This document shows positions 1 to 8,577 of a stretch of 64,000 bases of DNA, one piece after another; position 1 is the stretch's first letter; each line of letters begins with the position of its first letter. The notes under the pieces are model-generated. The model ran no database searches. It had not been told where the DNA came from and saw only the letters and a list, made by a program, of their open reading frames with translations. Source of the stretch: Billgrantia bachuensis (GTDB lineage: Bacteria > Pseudomonadota > Gammaproteobacteria > Pseudomonadales > Halomonadaceae); assembly GCF_011742165.1 (NCBI RefSeq), contig NZ_JAAQTO010000051.1:1-64000 (forward strand), given 5' to 3'. The position numbers were made by a program, and so were the translations under genes.

Positions 1-77
1 CGAACTCAGCAGTGAAACCGCTCAGCGCCGATGGTAGTGTGGGGTCTCCCCATGCGAGAGTAGGTCATCGTCAGGCA
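1..77 (+). rRNA. rrf: 5S ribosomal RNA, 3' part
   Basis: The first bases match the 3' two thirds of gammaproteobacterial 5S rRNA, including the conserved GCGCCGATGGTAGTGTGGGG run and CCCATGCGAGAGTAGG, ending near the CAGGCA at 72-77. The 5' part lies outside the window, so this is the tail of an rRNA operon read on the plus strand. A stem-loop terminator follows within ten bases. The exact mature 3' end may differ by one or two bases. Confidence 0.95.
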
Positions 78-83
78 CTTCTT

Positions 84-117
84 CAGAAACCCAGCTTCGA
101 GAGAGGCTGGGTTTCGT
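84..117 (+). terminator. Rho-independent terminator of the rRNA operon
   Basis: AAACCCAGC at 87-95 pairs with GCTGGGTTT at 105-113, followed by a T-containing run. It lies directly behind the 5S rRNA, where an rrn terminator is expected. Confidence 0.8.
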
Positions 118-159
118 CGTTTAGGGGCCTCCCACGTAGCGTAGCGGAGCGCCGCCCGG

Positions 160-218
160 GGCGTCAGGCATCTCTTCAGAAATCTCGGTCAATGGTCGAG
201 TTTCGCCGCTTTTGGCAG
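160..218 (+). repeat. Degenerate second copy of the 5S tail and terminator
   Basis: GCGTCAGGCA..CTCTTCAGAAA at about 164-183 repeats the sequence around the real 5S end (CGTCAGGCACTTCTTCAGAAA, 69-89). It is again followed by a weak stem (AAA.CTCG with CGAGTTT) and a T-rich stretch. No further 5S sequence precedes it. The simplest reading is the remnant of a duplicated 5S 3' end plus terminator, which may act as a second terminator. Confidence 0.5.
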
Positions 219-254
219 TTTAAAATTTCAGTTCTGCTTAGTTGTGTATGACGC

Positions 255-282
255 AAAGCCCCGACCGAGAGGTCGGGGCTTT
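255..282. terminator. Probable bidirectional terminator between rrn and gdhA
   Basis: A perfect 12-bp stem, AAAGCCCCGACC (255-266) with GGTCGGGGCTTT (271-282), closes a GAGA loop. The symmetric A/T ends let it work on both strands. It sits 40 bases behind the stop of the minus-strand gdhA and downstream of the 5S gene. Confidence 0.75.
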
Positions 283-322
283 GTCATCGGTGGCTACCGG
301 AGCGTGGTAGCCTGGCTGGCTC

Positions 323-1675
323 TCATACGACGCCTTGATCGATCATGGCATCGGCTACCTTGCGAAAGCCAGCGATATTGGCGCCGAGCACAAGGTTGGA
401 GGGATCGCCGAATTCTGCGGCCGTACTGGCGCACTGATGGTGGATATTCGCCATGATGGCTTGAAGCTTGGTATCGACCTTCTCCATGGTCCACTGTTGC
501 ATGCTGCTGTTCTGCGCCATCTCGAGCTGGCTAGTGGCCACACCGCCGGCGTTGGCCGCCTTGCCGGGGCCGTAGGCAATCCTGGCTTCGAGGAAGCGAT
601 CGACGGCGGTGGCAGTGGAAGACATGTTCGAGCCTTCGCTGATGCAATGCACGCCATTGCTTAGCAGGGCGACGGCATCGGCTTCGGTCACTTCGTTCTG
701 TGTGGCGCTGGGGAAGGCGACCTCGCCCTTGATACGCCATACGGCGTGACCGTCGCTCGGATAATCCTGGGCATCGATGTACGTTGCCTCGGGGTGATAT
801 TCGACGTATTCACGCAGGGAAGTTCGCTTGACCTCTTTGAGCAACTTGAGCGTGTCGAGGTCAATCCCCTCAGGATGGTGGATCGCGCCGCGTGAGTCCG
901 AGCAGGTAACGGGGCGAGCACCAAGTTGATAGAGCTTCTCAATGGTGTAGATGGCCACATTGCCGGCTCCTGACACCAGGCAGGTCTTGCCCGAGATGCT
1001 ATCGCCACGTGCCTCGAGCATGTTCTGGGCGAAGTAGACCGCGCCGTAGCCGGTGGCCTCCTTGCGGCCGAGCGAGCCTCCCCAGTTCAGCCCCTTGCCG
1101 GTGAATACGCCTTCGTAGCTTCCAGTGAGGCGCTTGTATTGACCGTACATGTAGCCGATTTCCCTGGAGCCTACGCCAATGTCGCCTGCAGGAACATCAA
1201 CGGTCGGGCCGATATGACGGTACAACTCGTTCATGAACGATTGGCAGAACCGCATGACTTCGCCATCGGACTTGCCCTTGGGGTCGAAGTTGGAGCCTCC
1301 CTTGCCACCTCCGATAGGTAGTCCGGTCAGGGCATTCTTGAAGATCTGCTCGAAGCCCAGGAACTTGATGATGCTGGCGTTGACGCTTGGGTGAAAGCGC
1401 AGGCCGCCCTTGTAAGGCCCCAAGGCCGAATTGAACTGGATGCGGTAGCCCTTATTGACCTGCACCTTGCCAGCATCATCGACCCAACTGACGCGGAACA
1501 TGATCTGGCGCTCAGGCTCGACGATGCGTTCGATGATGCTGTGCTGATGATAGCGCGGCACCGTTTCGAGCAAAGGACGCAGACACTCGAGGACTTCCTC
1601 GGCAGCTTGATAAAACTCGCATTGGGCCGGGCTGCTCTTTCTTAGCCCTTCGAGGGTGCCGTGTATGTAGGTCAT
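323..1675 (-). CDS. gdhA: NADP-type glutamate dehydrogenase
   Basis: A 450-residue protein, the usual length for hexameric bacterial GdhA. It catalyses reductive amination of 2-oxoglutarate to glutamate, a main ammonium-assimilation route and glutamate source in the cytoplasm. Visible motifs are the substrate-binding PYKGGLRFHP (87-96), the catalytic-lysine loop GGGKGGSNF (122-130, K125) and the Rossmann motif GAGNVA (236-241). The acidic-to-serine pattern CSDSRG after the second strand (258-263) resembles NADP-linked family members. The gene is monocistronic, ends at a stem-loop terminator and has promoter-like sequence upstream. Cofactor preference is inferred from similarity to E. coli GdhA. 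Confidence 0.95.
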   Translation of the reverse strand: MTYIHGTLEGLRKSSPAQCEFYQAAEEVLECLRPLLETVPRYHQHSIIERIVEPERQIMFRVSWVDDAGKVQVNKGYRIQFNSALGPYKGGLRFHPSVNASIIKFLGFEQIFKNALTGLPIGGGKGGSNFDPKGKSDGEVMRFCQSFMNELYRHIGPTVDVPAGDIGVGSREIGYMYGQYKRLTGSYEGVFTGKGLNWGGSLGRKEATGYGAVYFAQNMLEARGDSISGKTCLVSGAGNVAIYTIEKLYQLGARPVTCSDSRGAIHHPEGIDLDTLKLLKEVKRTSLREYVEYHPEATYIDAQDYPSDGHAVWRIKGEVAFPSATQNEVTEADAVALLSNGVHCISEGSNMSSTATAVDRFLEARIAYGPGKAANAGGVATSQLEMAQNSSMQQWTMEKVDTKLQAIMANIHHQCASTAAEFGDPSNLVLGANIAGFRKVADAMIDQGVV

Positions 1676-1705
1676 ATGAACGTCCAGTCAGATAGCGATG
1701 CGCTC

Positions 1706-1753
1706 ACTATAATTCAGTGCACCATTATGCAGCAAGTGCATGGGTCATGTCAG
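1706..1753 (-). promoter_or_regulatory. Candidate gdhA promoter(s)
   Basis: Read on the minus strand, CTGACA (1753-1748) and CATAAT (1729-1724) are separated by 18 bp. A second pair, TTGCTG (1735-1730) and TATAGT (1711-1706), overlaps it with 18-bp spacing. Both lie 30-80 bases upstream of the gdhA ATG. Only sequence resemblance supports them. Confidence 0.4.
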
Positions 1754-1922
1754 GATTAGACATTAATATGAGTCGAAAATGCTTTGAAAACGTCATTTCT
1801 TGCGCACCAAATCGGCGCATTAGATTTGGTTAAAAAACGATATTCAAACGATTCAGGGGCGGCCGACATCTGCTTCCAAGGCTGGTACCATGCGAGCCCA
1901 AAAACACCGTAAGAGAGATCCG

Positions 1923-3008
1923 ATGTCCCGCTTGGCGAAGCACGTGGTTCCCGATCAGTTGCTCTTCTACTGCCGTCCTGGCTTCGAACACGACATGGCA
2001 TCCGAGGTGACGCATTGGGTCGATCAACTGGGCTGGTACGGCAGGGCGGAATATTCATCCCAGGAAGGTTTCGTGCGCTTCGTCGTGGATGACGTGCGGC
2101 CGGCCAACGAGCTGCATAGGGAGCTGCGCTTCGAGCGGCTCGTCTTTGCGCGCCAGAGCTTGGTGGCGCTGCCGCCGCTTTCTCTGGCTCGGGAGGACAG
2201 GCTATCTCCCATCGTGGAGCAGGTAGTGTCCAGCGGCTGGAGCTTCGATTCGATCTGGCACGAAACGCCCGATACCAACGACGGCAAAGCTTTGGCGGGC
2301 CTGATCAAGGCACTGACGCGTCCACTAGAGTCGGGGCTACGCAAGCGTGGCGCCTTACGCCGTAAGGCTGCCGGGCGCCGTTTGCATCTATTTTGGACCG
2401 ATGGCGATCGCGTGCAATTGGGCATGAGCTTTCATGGCAATCGCAGCGAACTGCAGGGCGGCATTCGGCGGTTGCGCTTTCCCCAAGCAGCGCCAAGTCG
2501 TTCGACGCTGAAGCTTGAGGAGGCTTGGCATGAGTTCGTGCCGCGTGAAGAGTGGAGCGTACGGCTGGCAGAAGGCATGCAGGCTGCCGACCTCGGGGCG
2601 GCCCCAGGTGGATGGACCTGGCAACTGGCCAAGCGGGGTATGCATGTTTTTGCCATTGACAACGGCCCCATGAGCGGCGACTTGATGGCGACGGGAATGG
2701 TGGAGCATTTGCGCGAGGATGGCTTCATCTGGGAGCCACCTTATCGACTTGATTGGTTGGTGTGCGACATCGTCGACAAGCCGGCACGGGTGACGGCAAT
2801 GGTGCAGCGCTGGCTGATCCGCCGCTGGTGTCGGGAAGCGGTTTTCAACCTAAAGTTACCGATGAGGCGACGCTGGGAGGAAGTCGACCGCTGTCTGGCT
2901 CTGCTGGAGAAGGCGCTGCACGATGCCGGCGCTCGCGCCGAGCTGCGCTGCCGACATCTCTATCATGACCGTGAGGAGGTCACGGTGCACGTGAGGCTGC
3001 TGGACTGA
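1923..3008 (+). CDS. rlmM: 23S rRNA C2498 2'-O-ribose methyltransferase RlmM
   Basis: The protein aligns along its length with E. coli RlmM, which methylates the ribose of C2498 in the peptidyl-transferase region of 23S rRNA before subunit assembly, using S-adenosylmethionine. Diagnostic stretches are RPGFE near the N-terminus (THUMP-like part), RSTLKLEEA, the SAM motif DLGAAPGGW, DWLVCDIVDKPA, the catalytic lysine stretch NLKLPM and the C-terminal LYHDREEVTVHVR. The ATG at 1923 is preferred because AAGAGAG lies 5 bases upstream; an in-frame ATG at 1890 would add 11 residues without a good ribosome site. Length is 361 residues against 366 in E. coli. Confidence 0.93.
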   Translation: MSRLAKHVVPDQLLFYCRPGFEHDMASEVTHWVDQLGWYGRAEYSSQEGFVRFVVDDVRPANELHRELRFERLVFARQSLVALPPLSLAREDRLSPIVEQVVSSGWSFDSIWHETPDTNDGKALAGLIKALTRPLESGLRKRGALRRKAAGRRLHLFWTDGDRVQLGMSFHGNRSELQGGIRRLRFPQAAPSRSTLKLEEAWHEFVPREEWSVRLAEGMQAADLGAAPGGWTWQLAKRGMHVFAIDNGPMSGDLMATGMVEHLREDGFIWEPPYRLDWLVCDIVDKPARVTAMVQRWLIRRWCREAVFNLKLPMRRRWEEVDRCLALLEKALHDAGARAELRCRHLYHDREEVTVHVRLLD

Positions 3009-3036
3009 CCGGCTACGGTACCGAGACTTGGTCGTG

Positions 3037-3324
3037 TCAGTAAGCGGGTTCGTAGATACGAATGGACTCATCTTCGGTCAGCAGCGGCATGATGCGTTGC
3101 ATGGCGCGTGCACGTTCTTCGCTGGTGTACCATTCGTTCCAGGCGTTCAGGTTTCGCCACTTGACGATCACCAGGCGTCGGTCGCTGTGATCGCGTTCGA
3201 CCAGGGTCTCGCCCCCTACGAACCCCCGGGCGCCGAGAGAGTAGCGCATGGCTTCGCGCGCGGCCTCCTCGTATTCTTCCTCCAGGCCAGGCATGATACG
3301 ACGTTCGATTATGATCTTGATCAT
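3037..3324 (-). CDS. Antibiotic biosynthesis monooxygenase (ABM) domain protein
   Basis: A 95-residue single-domain protein with the dimeric alpha/beta-barrel ABM pattern: beta strand IKIIIERRI, helix with EEEYEEAAREAM, then LVIVKW..L.AWNEWYTSEERA. Such proteins include quinone monooxygenases, heme-degrading enzymes and many of unknown substrate; the function here is unassigned. GGGAG lies 8 bases ahead of the ATG. It is divergent from tusA with only 28 bp between the start codons, so their promoters must overlap each other or the coding starts. Confidence 0.8.
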   Translation of the reverse strand: MIKIIIERRIMPGLEEEYEEAAREAMRYSLGARGFVGGETLVERDHSDRRLVIVKWRNLNAWNEWYTSEERARAMQRIMPLLTEDESIRIYEPAY

Positions 3325-3352
3325 CTAGCAGCTCCCACACCGAGGTCGATCG

Positions 3353-3604
3353 ATGACGAATAGCGCCGACTCGCAACCCACCTACCAGGATGAGCTTGAC
3401 ACGACCGGTCTCTACTGCCCGGAGCCCATCATGCTTATGCACAACAAGGTGCGCGACATGAGTCCCGGTGAGATCCTCAAGGTAGTCGCCACGGATCCGG
3501 CGACCACTCGGGACGTGCCCAAATTCTGCAGTTTCCTGGGGCACGACCTGATATCGCAGCAGGAGTCGGACGGACACTACCTCTACTTTATACGTTTGGG
3601 CTAA
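3353..3604 (+). CDS. tusA: Sulfur carrier protein TusA
   Basis: An 83-residue member of the TusA/SirA family. The motif LDTTGLYCPEP carries the conserved cysteine (C22) that holds a persulfide passed from IscS to TusBCD/TusE for 2-thiolation of tRNA wobble uridine, and also to molybdenum-cofactor synthesis. The rest of the domain (PGEILKVVATDP, DVPKFCSFLGH) matches family consensus and length. An SD-like GAGG lies 8 bases before the ATG. Divergent from the ABM gene and convergent with the next gene. Confidence 0.93.
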   Translation: MTNSADSQPTYQDELDTTGLYCPEPIMLMHNKVRDMSPGEILKVVATDPATTRDVPKFCSFLGHDLISQQESDGHYLYFIRLG

Positions 3605-3629
3605 TGTAGGGCTAGCCCGAAAGAGCGTA

Positions 3630-4343
3630 TCAGCCGTCGGCCTCCTTAGCGGCATTGGGGATGACCATCAGCGCCAAGGCTTCAAGTGTGCTGGGGTCCT
3701 GCTCGCGAATGCGGTTGGCGATGCTGCGCTGGAAGAAGTAGACCATCCTGTGACGGCTCTTGCCGGGATAGAGGCAGGCATCGCCGGGCAGGATTGGAGT
3801 GGTCTCGACGAGAGACTCGTCCGCCAGCAGGGCCTCCACGTTTCCGTCGCTGTACAGGCGCCAGCCGAATACCTGCTTGAGCTGCCAAGGGCGCTTGTCA
3901 TCGTCGATGCACAGCGCGTGGGTGCCCTGGGTGTCGGGGATTTGCTGAATAAGTGTGATGTCCCGCGTTTCTTCATAGTCAAAGTACGCCGCGGCATGCT
4001 CCAGCTCGCAGGTCTTGTGAGGCGGAGCGGACTCCAGCAGCTCCTCGGTCTCGGGGTCCCGATAGCCAACGAAGCAACCATGCTCGGCGTCGTCGAGCTG
4101 ATGACAGGGTGTCAACGTCTCCATCCATGGCACCAGGCCGACGACATCGCCATCCTCGCGCAGCCCCCAGGCGAGGATGGGCATGCCATAGAGGGAGTCG
4201 GGGTCCGAGGCCAGGCTGTAGACCATCTCGAGACCATCAAGCTCGGGGGAGAGGCGGACCAGGCGTCGCTTGGCCTGGAGTTTCTGGCGCATCGTATCCA
4301 GGTCGATGACCCGGGCAGGGCGGGGTGACAGTGACATACCCAT
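3630..4343 (-). CDS. Conserved protein of unknown function
   Basis: A 237-residue soluble protein with no signal peptide or membrane segment. It begins with a basic region (VIDLDTMRQKLQAKRRLVRL) and contains several acidic stretches and an alpha/beta pattern; I do not recognise a catalytic motif. A strong SD (GGAGGG, 6 bases before the ATG) and codon use like its neighbours make it a real gene. It is convergent with tusA, and a short palindrome GGGCTAGCCC lies in the 25-bp gap at the tusA stop. The function cannot be inferred from its neighbours. Confidence 0.75.
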   Translation of the reverse strand: MGMSLSPRPARVIDLDTMRQKLQAKRRLVRLSPELDGLEMVYSLASDPDSLYGMPILAWGLREDGDVVGLVPWMETLTPCHQLDDAEHGCFVGYRDPETEELLESAPPHKTCELEHAAAYFDYEETRDITLIQQIPDTQGTHALCIDDDKRPWQLKQVFGWRLYSDGNVEALLADESLVETTPILPGDACLYPGKSRHRMVYFFQRSIANRIREQDPSTLEALALMVIPNAAKEADG

Positions 4344-4479
4344 GTTTCTCCCTCCAGATTCTGCATGGGCCGAGCGGAAAGGTCACGGCTGCGGCAAGGC
4401 TGACGGGATCGACTCCTACCTTCACGGATCACCAATAGCACAGAGTCACCTTTCAAGTTAAGTCTGCCGGGGTGCTTTT

Positions 4480-5526
4480 TCACGTACACCGCTCGACCAG
4501 AGCCTGCCAATGGCGGCTATGTTCGGCGCGCGCCTGGCGTAAGGCGGGCAAGGGGGCGTGCGGATTTTCCAGTGAAAGCCAGCGCTCGCGATAGGTAGCG
4601 ACTGCGTCGGGAGGGGGGAGATGGCTCTCGAGCAAGTCATCGATCGCTTTCAGCCATCGCGTTGCAAGTGCCTCGAGCCGGTCAAGCCAATCGAATGCCG
4701 CCATGCCCGCCATTCGCTGCTGCAATTCCAAAGGCGGTGCCGTGAGGGCCTGGCACGATCCTTTTGACTCAACGGCAGCGATAAGAGCCGTTGCCTCATC
4801 CATTCGCCGCTCAGCAAGCAGCAGGGCGCGCAACAGCTCGGCCGTCAAGGGGCGGCTGCGCAGCGACTTGAGGTGTCCTTCCAGCGTAGCCGATTCATGG
4901 CGCCACTCGGGATTGTACTGGTGGATCGTGGCTTGGCGCAGCCACGCCAAAGCTCCGAATTGAGCCTCGATGCCCTGAGTGTCGCCAGGCGCGAGTGGTG
5001 AGCTCGCGCGTGAGAAGTTACCGACCCACTCTTCGGAGTCGAACAGGCTGTTCCAGCTCACCTTCGGCAACTGCTCGGTCTTGATCCGTGTGAGTCGCTC
5101 GAGCCGCTTGCGAGCGGATTCGGAGAGCGAGTCCGGCACCTCGCTGTGCCAGCAGGCATGCAGACGGCGCCAGAGCTCGAGCTCGTAGATCCACTGCTGG
5201 CTGGGTGGCGCCACGCGACCGAGTTGGTTGTTGCGCGCGGCAATGAGCGGTGTGATCCGGCACTCGCGCAGGGCATAGACATTGAGCATGCTCTCGCGGG
5301 TTTCGGCGACTGCGAGGAGGCGTTCGTTGCGATCGGGAAATGTGCCGATATTGGGCGGTGCACCTCTTTCGGGCTTCGGCTGACCCAAGGCCTCGGCCAG
5401 CGCCTGCTGGTATTCGACCAGCTTGGCTTGGCCTTCTCCCCCATCGCCGCACCCGGCTAGCAGTGCGAGCAAGAGCAGAGCGAGACAGCGCCATGTTTCA
5501 ATCCGGGGCGATATCCAGCCTGCCAT
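4480..5526 (-). CDS. DUF3080-type lipoprotein
   Basis: A 348-residue protein with a lipoprotein signal: basic/hydrophobic N-terminus, then LALLAGC with the lipidated cysteine at residue 26. The mature part is helical and Trp/Arg/Leu-rich, as in the DUF3080 lipoproteins of Halomonas and Pseudomonas; their role is unknown. A Gly follows the lipid Cys, which predicts transfer to the outer membrane. Its start overlaps the 3' end of the MATE pump gene by 29 bp, so the two are translationally coupled on the minus strand. The family name is from memory of the pattern. Confidence 0.75.
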   Translation of the reverse strand: MAGWISPRIETWRCLALLLLALLAGCGDGGEGQAKLVEYQQALAEALGQPKPERGAPPNIGTFPDRNERLLAVAETRESMLNVYALRECRITPLIAARNNQLGRVAPPSQQWIYELELWRRLHACWHSEVPDSLSESARKRLERLTRIKTEQLPKVSWNSLFDSEEWVGNFSRASSPLAPGDTQGIEAQFGALAWLRQATIHQYNPEWRHESATLEGHLKSLRSRPLTAELLRALLLAERRMDEATALIAAVESKGSCQALTAPPLELQQRMAGMAAFDWLDRLEALATRWLKAIDDLLESHLPPPDAVATYRERWLSLENPHAPLPALRQARAEHSRHWQALVERCT

Positions 5527-6964
5527 TCGCGACTCCCTTGGTCTTGCGGCGCAGGCGCTCGCCGAGCAACATCGCCGCTACGGTAAGCCCGGCAATCAGG
5601 CCGATCCAGTAGCCATGCACGCCCAGCGGTTCGGTCCAGCCAGGCAGGCCCTGGGTGCCCAGCCAGTGGCCGCCAGCCAGGCCCACGGCCCAGTAGGCGA
5701 ACAGGGTGATGAGCATGATGATGCGGGTATCCTTGTAACCTCTCAGGGCGCCGGCCAGATTAACCTGAAGCGAATCGGATATCTGGTAGAGCATAGCCAG
5801 CAGGATCAGCGACAGGGCCAGGCGCTGAACGGCCGTATCGTGAGTGTAGAGTGCCATGACCGGTTCTGCCGTGAACCACAGCAGAGCGCTATTGAACAGC
5901 GCGATCAGCACCGAGACCAGCACGCCGTTCCAGGCCACCATGCGTGCTCGCTCGACCTTGCCCTGGCCGAGCGTATTGCCGACCCTGACGGTCAGCGCCA
6001 TGCTCAGTGCTAATGGCAGCATGAACAGGATCGAGGTGTAGTTGAGGGCGACCTGATGCGCTGCCACCGTTACCTCGCCCAGGCTGGCGATGAACAGCGA
6101 AATCAGCGTGAACAGCGTAACCTCGACGAAGATCGCCACGCCGATGGGCACGCCCACGTAGAGTAGCTCCCCGATCAGGCGCCCGCGCGGCGGCGTGGGT
6201 GAGTGCCACAGGCTGACGCTGCCGTAGGCCCGCGAGCGGCAGGTATAGACGGCCATGGCCAGGCACATGACCCACATGGAGAGAGCCGTGGCGATGCCGC
6301 ACCCCAGCGCGCCCAGAGCCGGAAGGCCTTGCATCCAGGCTGGCAGCCAGTCTCCGAAGAGCCCAGTGAGCCCCTCTCCGCCGTAGATCAGGACGAAGTT
6401 GCTGGGTACGTTCACGGCGAGGCCCACCAGGCTGATCCACAGCGATGGGCGAGTATGGTTCATGCCGTCGGAAAAGGCGCGCAATGCCTGGAAGAGTGCT
6501 ACCCCCGGCATGCCGAAGGCGACGGCGGACAAATAGGCAGCCGAGCGCTGGGCGACTTCATGCGGGACGTCCATCAAGCGAAAGATCGGGGTCACGCTCA
6601 GCCATAGCAGTAATGCCGACACCAGGCCCAGAGCCAGCGCTACCCACAGCGCCTGGTGTACGCTGGGGCGAATGCGCTCGGTTGAGCCGGCTCCCAGCAG
6701 GTGGGCGACGATAGGCGTCAGGCCCATCAGTGTGCCAGTCATGAACAGCATCAACGGCAGCCACAGGCTGGAGCCCACGGAAACGGCTGCCAGGTCGGTG
6801 GCACTGACGCGACCCGTCATCATTACGTCGGTGACGCTCATGCCGGCCTGGGCCAGCTGGGCACCGCAGATGGGCAGGGTCAAGCGGATCAGCGGTCGCG
6901 TCTCCGTGCGGCTGACGCTCAGCAGGTCGGTGAGGAACGTTGCCAAGTGAGGTGCTCCATGCAT
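5498..6964 (-). CDS. norM: MATE family multidrug/sodium antiporter (NorM-like)
   Basis: A 488-residue inner membrane protein with about 12 hydrophobic segments arranged as two MATE halves. Typical motifs are PLIRLTLPI..AQLAQAGMSVTD at the first helix, MMTGRVSATDLAAVSVG, and VGNTLGQGK in the second half. MATE pumps export cationic drugs and dyes in exchange for sodium or protons. The ATG at 6964 is chosen because AAGGTG lies about 6 bases upstream and the resulting length fits the family; an upstream in-frame codon at 7042 would add 26 atypical residues. It is coupled to the downstream lipoprotein gene. Confidence 0.88.
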   Translation of the reverse strand: MHGAPHLATFLTDLLSVSRTETRPLIRLTLPICGAQLAQAGMSVTDVMMTGRVSATDLAAVSVGSSLWLPLMLFMTGTLMGLTPIVAHLLGAGSTERIRPSVHQALWVALALGLVSALLLWLSVTPIFRLMDVPHEVAQRSAAYLSAVAFGMPGVALFQALRAFSDGMNHTRPSLWISLVGLAVNVPSNFVLIYGGEGLTGLFGDWLPAWMQGLPALGALGCGIATALSMWVMCLAMAVYTCRSRAYGSVSLWHSPTPPRGRLIGELLYVGVPIGVAIFVEVTLFTLISLFIASLGEVTVAAHQVALNYTSILFMLPLALSMALTVRVGNTLGQGKVERARMVAWNGVLVSVLIALFNSALLWFTAEPVMALYTHDTAVQRLALSLILLAMLYQISDSLQVNLAGALRGYKDTRIIMLITLFAYWAVGLAGGHWLGTQGLPGWTEPLGVHGYWIGLIAGLTVAAMLLGERLRRKTKGVANGRLDIAPD

Positions 6965-7043
6965 GTCATCACCTTGGCCGTACGCCAAGGAAACCAGATA
7001 TGTTAGCAACTTCCGGTGAATTTCGCTGCGTGTTCCCCTCACC

Positions 7044-7049
7044 TATAAT
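7044..7049 (+). promoter_or_regulatory. Candidate -10 element for epmC
   Basis: A perfect TATAAT lies 31 bases upstream of the preferred epmC start. No good -35 hexamer is seen 16-18 bp before it (region TTTCGCTGCG), so the site is tentative. Confidence 0.4.
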
Positions 7050-7079
7050 GGCCGACCCATTCGGTAGTCTGGAGTGTCC

Positions 7080-7664
7080 GTGATCCATCGTCTCGAGGAC
7101 GTGACCGCCCTGTTCGACGGTCTCTTTCAGCAGCGCTTCAATACCCGGCTGGTGCGCGGCGGTGACGAGCCGCTTTATCGCCCTGCCGATGCCGGCTGCC
7201 CTTATCATCGCGTCATCTTTGCGCGAGGCTTTTATGCCAGCGCGCTGCACGAGATCAGCCATTGGTGCATCGCCGGCGAGCGGCGACGCCTGTTGGAGGA
7301 TTACGGCTATTGGTATTTACCCGATGGTCGCGATGGAGAGCAGCAACGGCGCTTCGAGGCGGCAGAAGTTGCGCCACAGGCTTTGGAGATGCTTTTTTCA
7401 CACGCCTGCGGGCTGCGCTTCCATGTCAGCGTGGACAACCTGGGAGGCGCAGCGGAGGTCGACCGAGAGGCGTTTCATGGTCGCGTTGCGGCCCGTGCGG
7501 CACGCTATGTGAGCGAAGGATGGCCGCCCAGGGCTGAGGCCTTTCATATTGCCTTGGCGGCCTTCTATCAGCGCGACCTGGCCCTGGATGAGGCGGTGGA
7601 GGCCGGCCTGTGTGCCCTCGATCAGCCGTGCTCCCCGGCTTCCCAGATTTGCCTGCCGAGCTGA
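7080..7664 (+). CDS. epmC: Elongation factor P beta-lysine hydroxylase EpmC
   Basis: The protein matches E. coli EpmC (YfcM), which hydroxylates the lysyl-lysine modification of EF-P in the cytoplasm. Shared stretches are FNTRLVRGGDEPLY, FYASALHEISHWCIAG (metal-binding HEISHW), DYGYWYLPDGRD and the E..PQALE..F..ACG..F.VS.DNL segment. The GTG at 7080 has GGAG 5 bases upstream; a GTG at 7074 is the alternative. EpmA and EpmB are not in this window. The last 43 bases overlap, tail to tail, the 3' end of the minus-strand LysR gene. Confidence 0.92.
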   Translation: MIHRLEDVTALFDGLFQQRFNTRLVRGGDEPLYRPADAGCPYHRVIFARGFYASALHEISHWCIAGERRRLLEDYGYWYLPDGRDGEQQRRFEAAEVAPQALEMLFSHACGLRFHVSVDNLGGAAEVDREAFHGRVAARAARYVSEGWPPRAEAFHIALAAFYQRDLALDEAVEAGLCALDQPCSPASQICLPS

Positions 7665-8473
7665 AGTAACGGATCGAGCGCCGGCATCACCTGTCGCGCC
7701 GGATAGGCCACGCCGATGGTCTGGTGAATGTCGAGCCCGACCAGGGCACGGCATTGCACGTCCGGGTGCGAAAGGATCTCGGGCCAGGCCGGCACCAGTG
7801 AAGCGCCAACCCCGGCTGCAACCAGCCCCAGGGTATATTCGATGGTACGCAGGCGAGCCCGGACTTGGCAGCGGACGCCGGTATCGCTCAGTGCCGAGGC
7901 AAGCCGTTCCATGGCGGGGCAAGGGTGCCGCCAGATGAATGGCAGCCCGTCGAGCTCGGCCAATGCCACCGTTCCCTTGAGGCCCAGCGGATGCCCACTG
8001 GGCAGCGCGAGACGATAGCTGTCATGCCAGATTGGCTGGAAAGCTTCGCCCGGGGTCAGGTCGTGCTCGCCAATGATGCGGGCATCGCAGCGTTCTTCTG
8101 GATTGACCAGAGTCAGGGCCAGGTTGTCGCCCTGGCCAATGTACTCCTTGAGCAGGGCGGTCATGCGGTTGGCGCCCAGCGAGCGCATCAGCCCCAGGCG
8201 CACGGGAGTGGCTGGCGCCGGGGTGCGAAACAGTCTGCTGATTGCATTCAGGTCTTCGCTCACCTGACGGGCCAGGGGATAGAGCCTGTGCCCCTCCTCG
8301 GTAGGCGTAATACCACGCCGATGCCGCTCGAACAGTGGTGACCCCAGCCGCTCCTCCAGTTGTGCCAGCGCAGTCGAGATGGAGGGTTGCGCCACATGGC
8401 AGCGCCGGGAGGCAGCGCTGATCGAGCCGCCTTCGTAGGCGGCGATGAAGTAACGCAGGCTTCGAACATCCAT
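7622..8473 (-). CDS. LysR-type transcriptional regulator
   Basis: A 283-residue LysR protein: winged helix-turn-helix at residues 1-60 (GSISAASRRCHVAQPSISTA then LEERLGSPLFERHRRG) and a periplasmic-binding-like effector domain after about residue 90. It is divergent from the E1/acyltransferase operon with a 104-bp gap that holds a palindrome, the classic arrangement of a LysR regulator and its target. The ligand is unknown. Its 3' end overlaps epmC antisense by 43 bp. Confidence 0.88.
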   Translation of the reverse strand: MDVRSLRYFIAAYEGGSISAASRRCHVAQPSISTALAQLEERLGSPLFERHRRGITPTEEGHRLYPLARQVSEDLNAISRLFRTPAPATPVRLGLMRSLGANRMTALLKEYIGQGDNLALTLVNPEERCDARIIGEHDLTPGEAFQPIWHDSYRLALPSGHPLGLKGTVALAELDGLPFIWRHPCPAMERLASALSDTGVRCQVRARLRTIEYTLGLVAAGVGASLVPAWPEILSHPDVQCRALVGLDIHQTIGVAYPARQVMPALDPLLQLGRQIWEAGEHG

Positions 8474-8497
8474 AACGTTAGCCTATACCTGGGGCAG

Positions 8498-8512
8498 GAT
8501 ATCGATATTATC
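8498..8512. promoter_or_regulatory. Candidate LysR operator
   Basis: The perfect palindrome ATATCGATAT (8499-8508), flanked as GATATCGATATTATC, lies midway between the divergent LysR gene and the E1 gene. The T-rich/A-rich symmetry fits a LysR binding site that would control both directions. No binding data exist. Confidence 0.45.
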
Positions 8513-8577
8513 TCTTTGCCAACCAGGCGCGCTAGGCTGTAGGTCATCATTCATGCCTGCCGTCGGGAGCCTGCATC

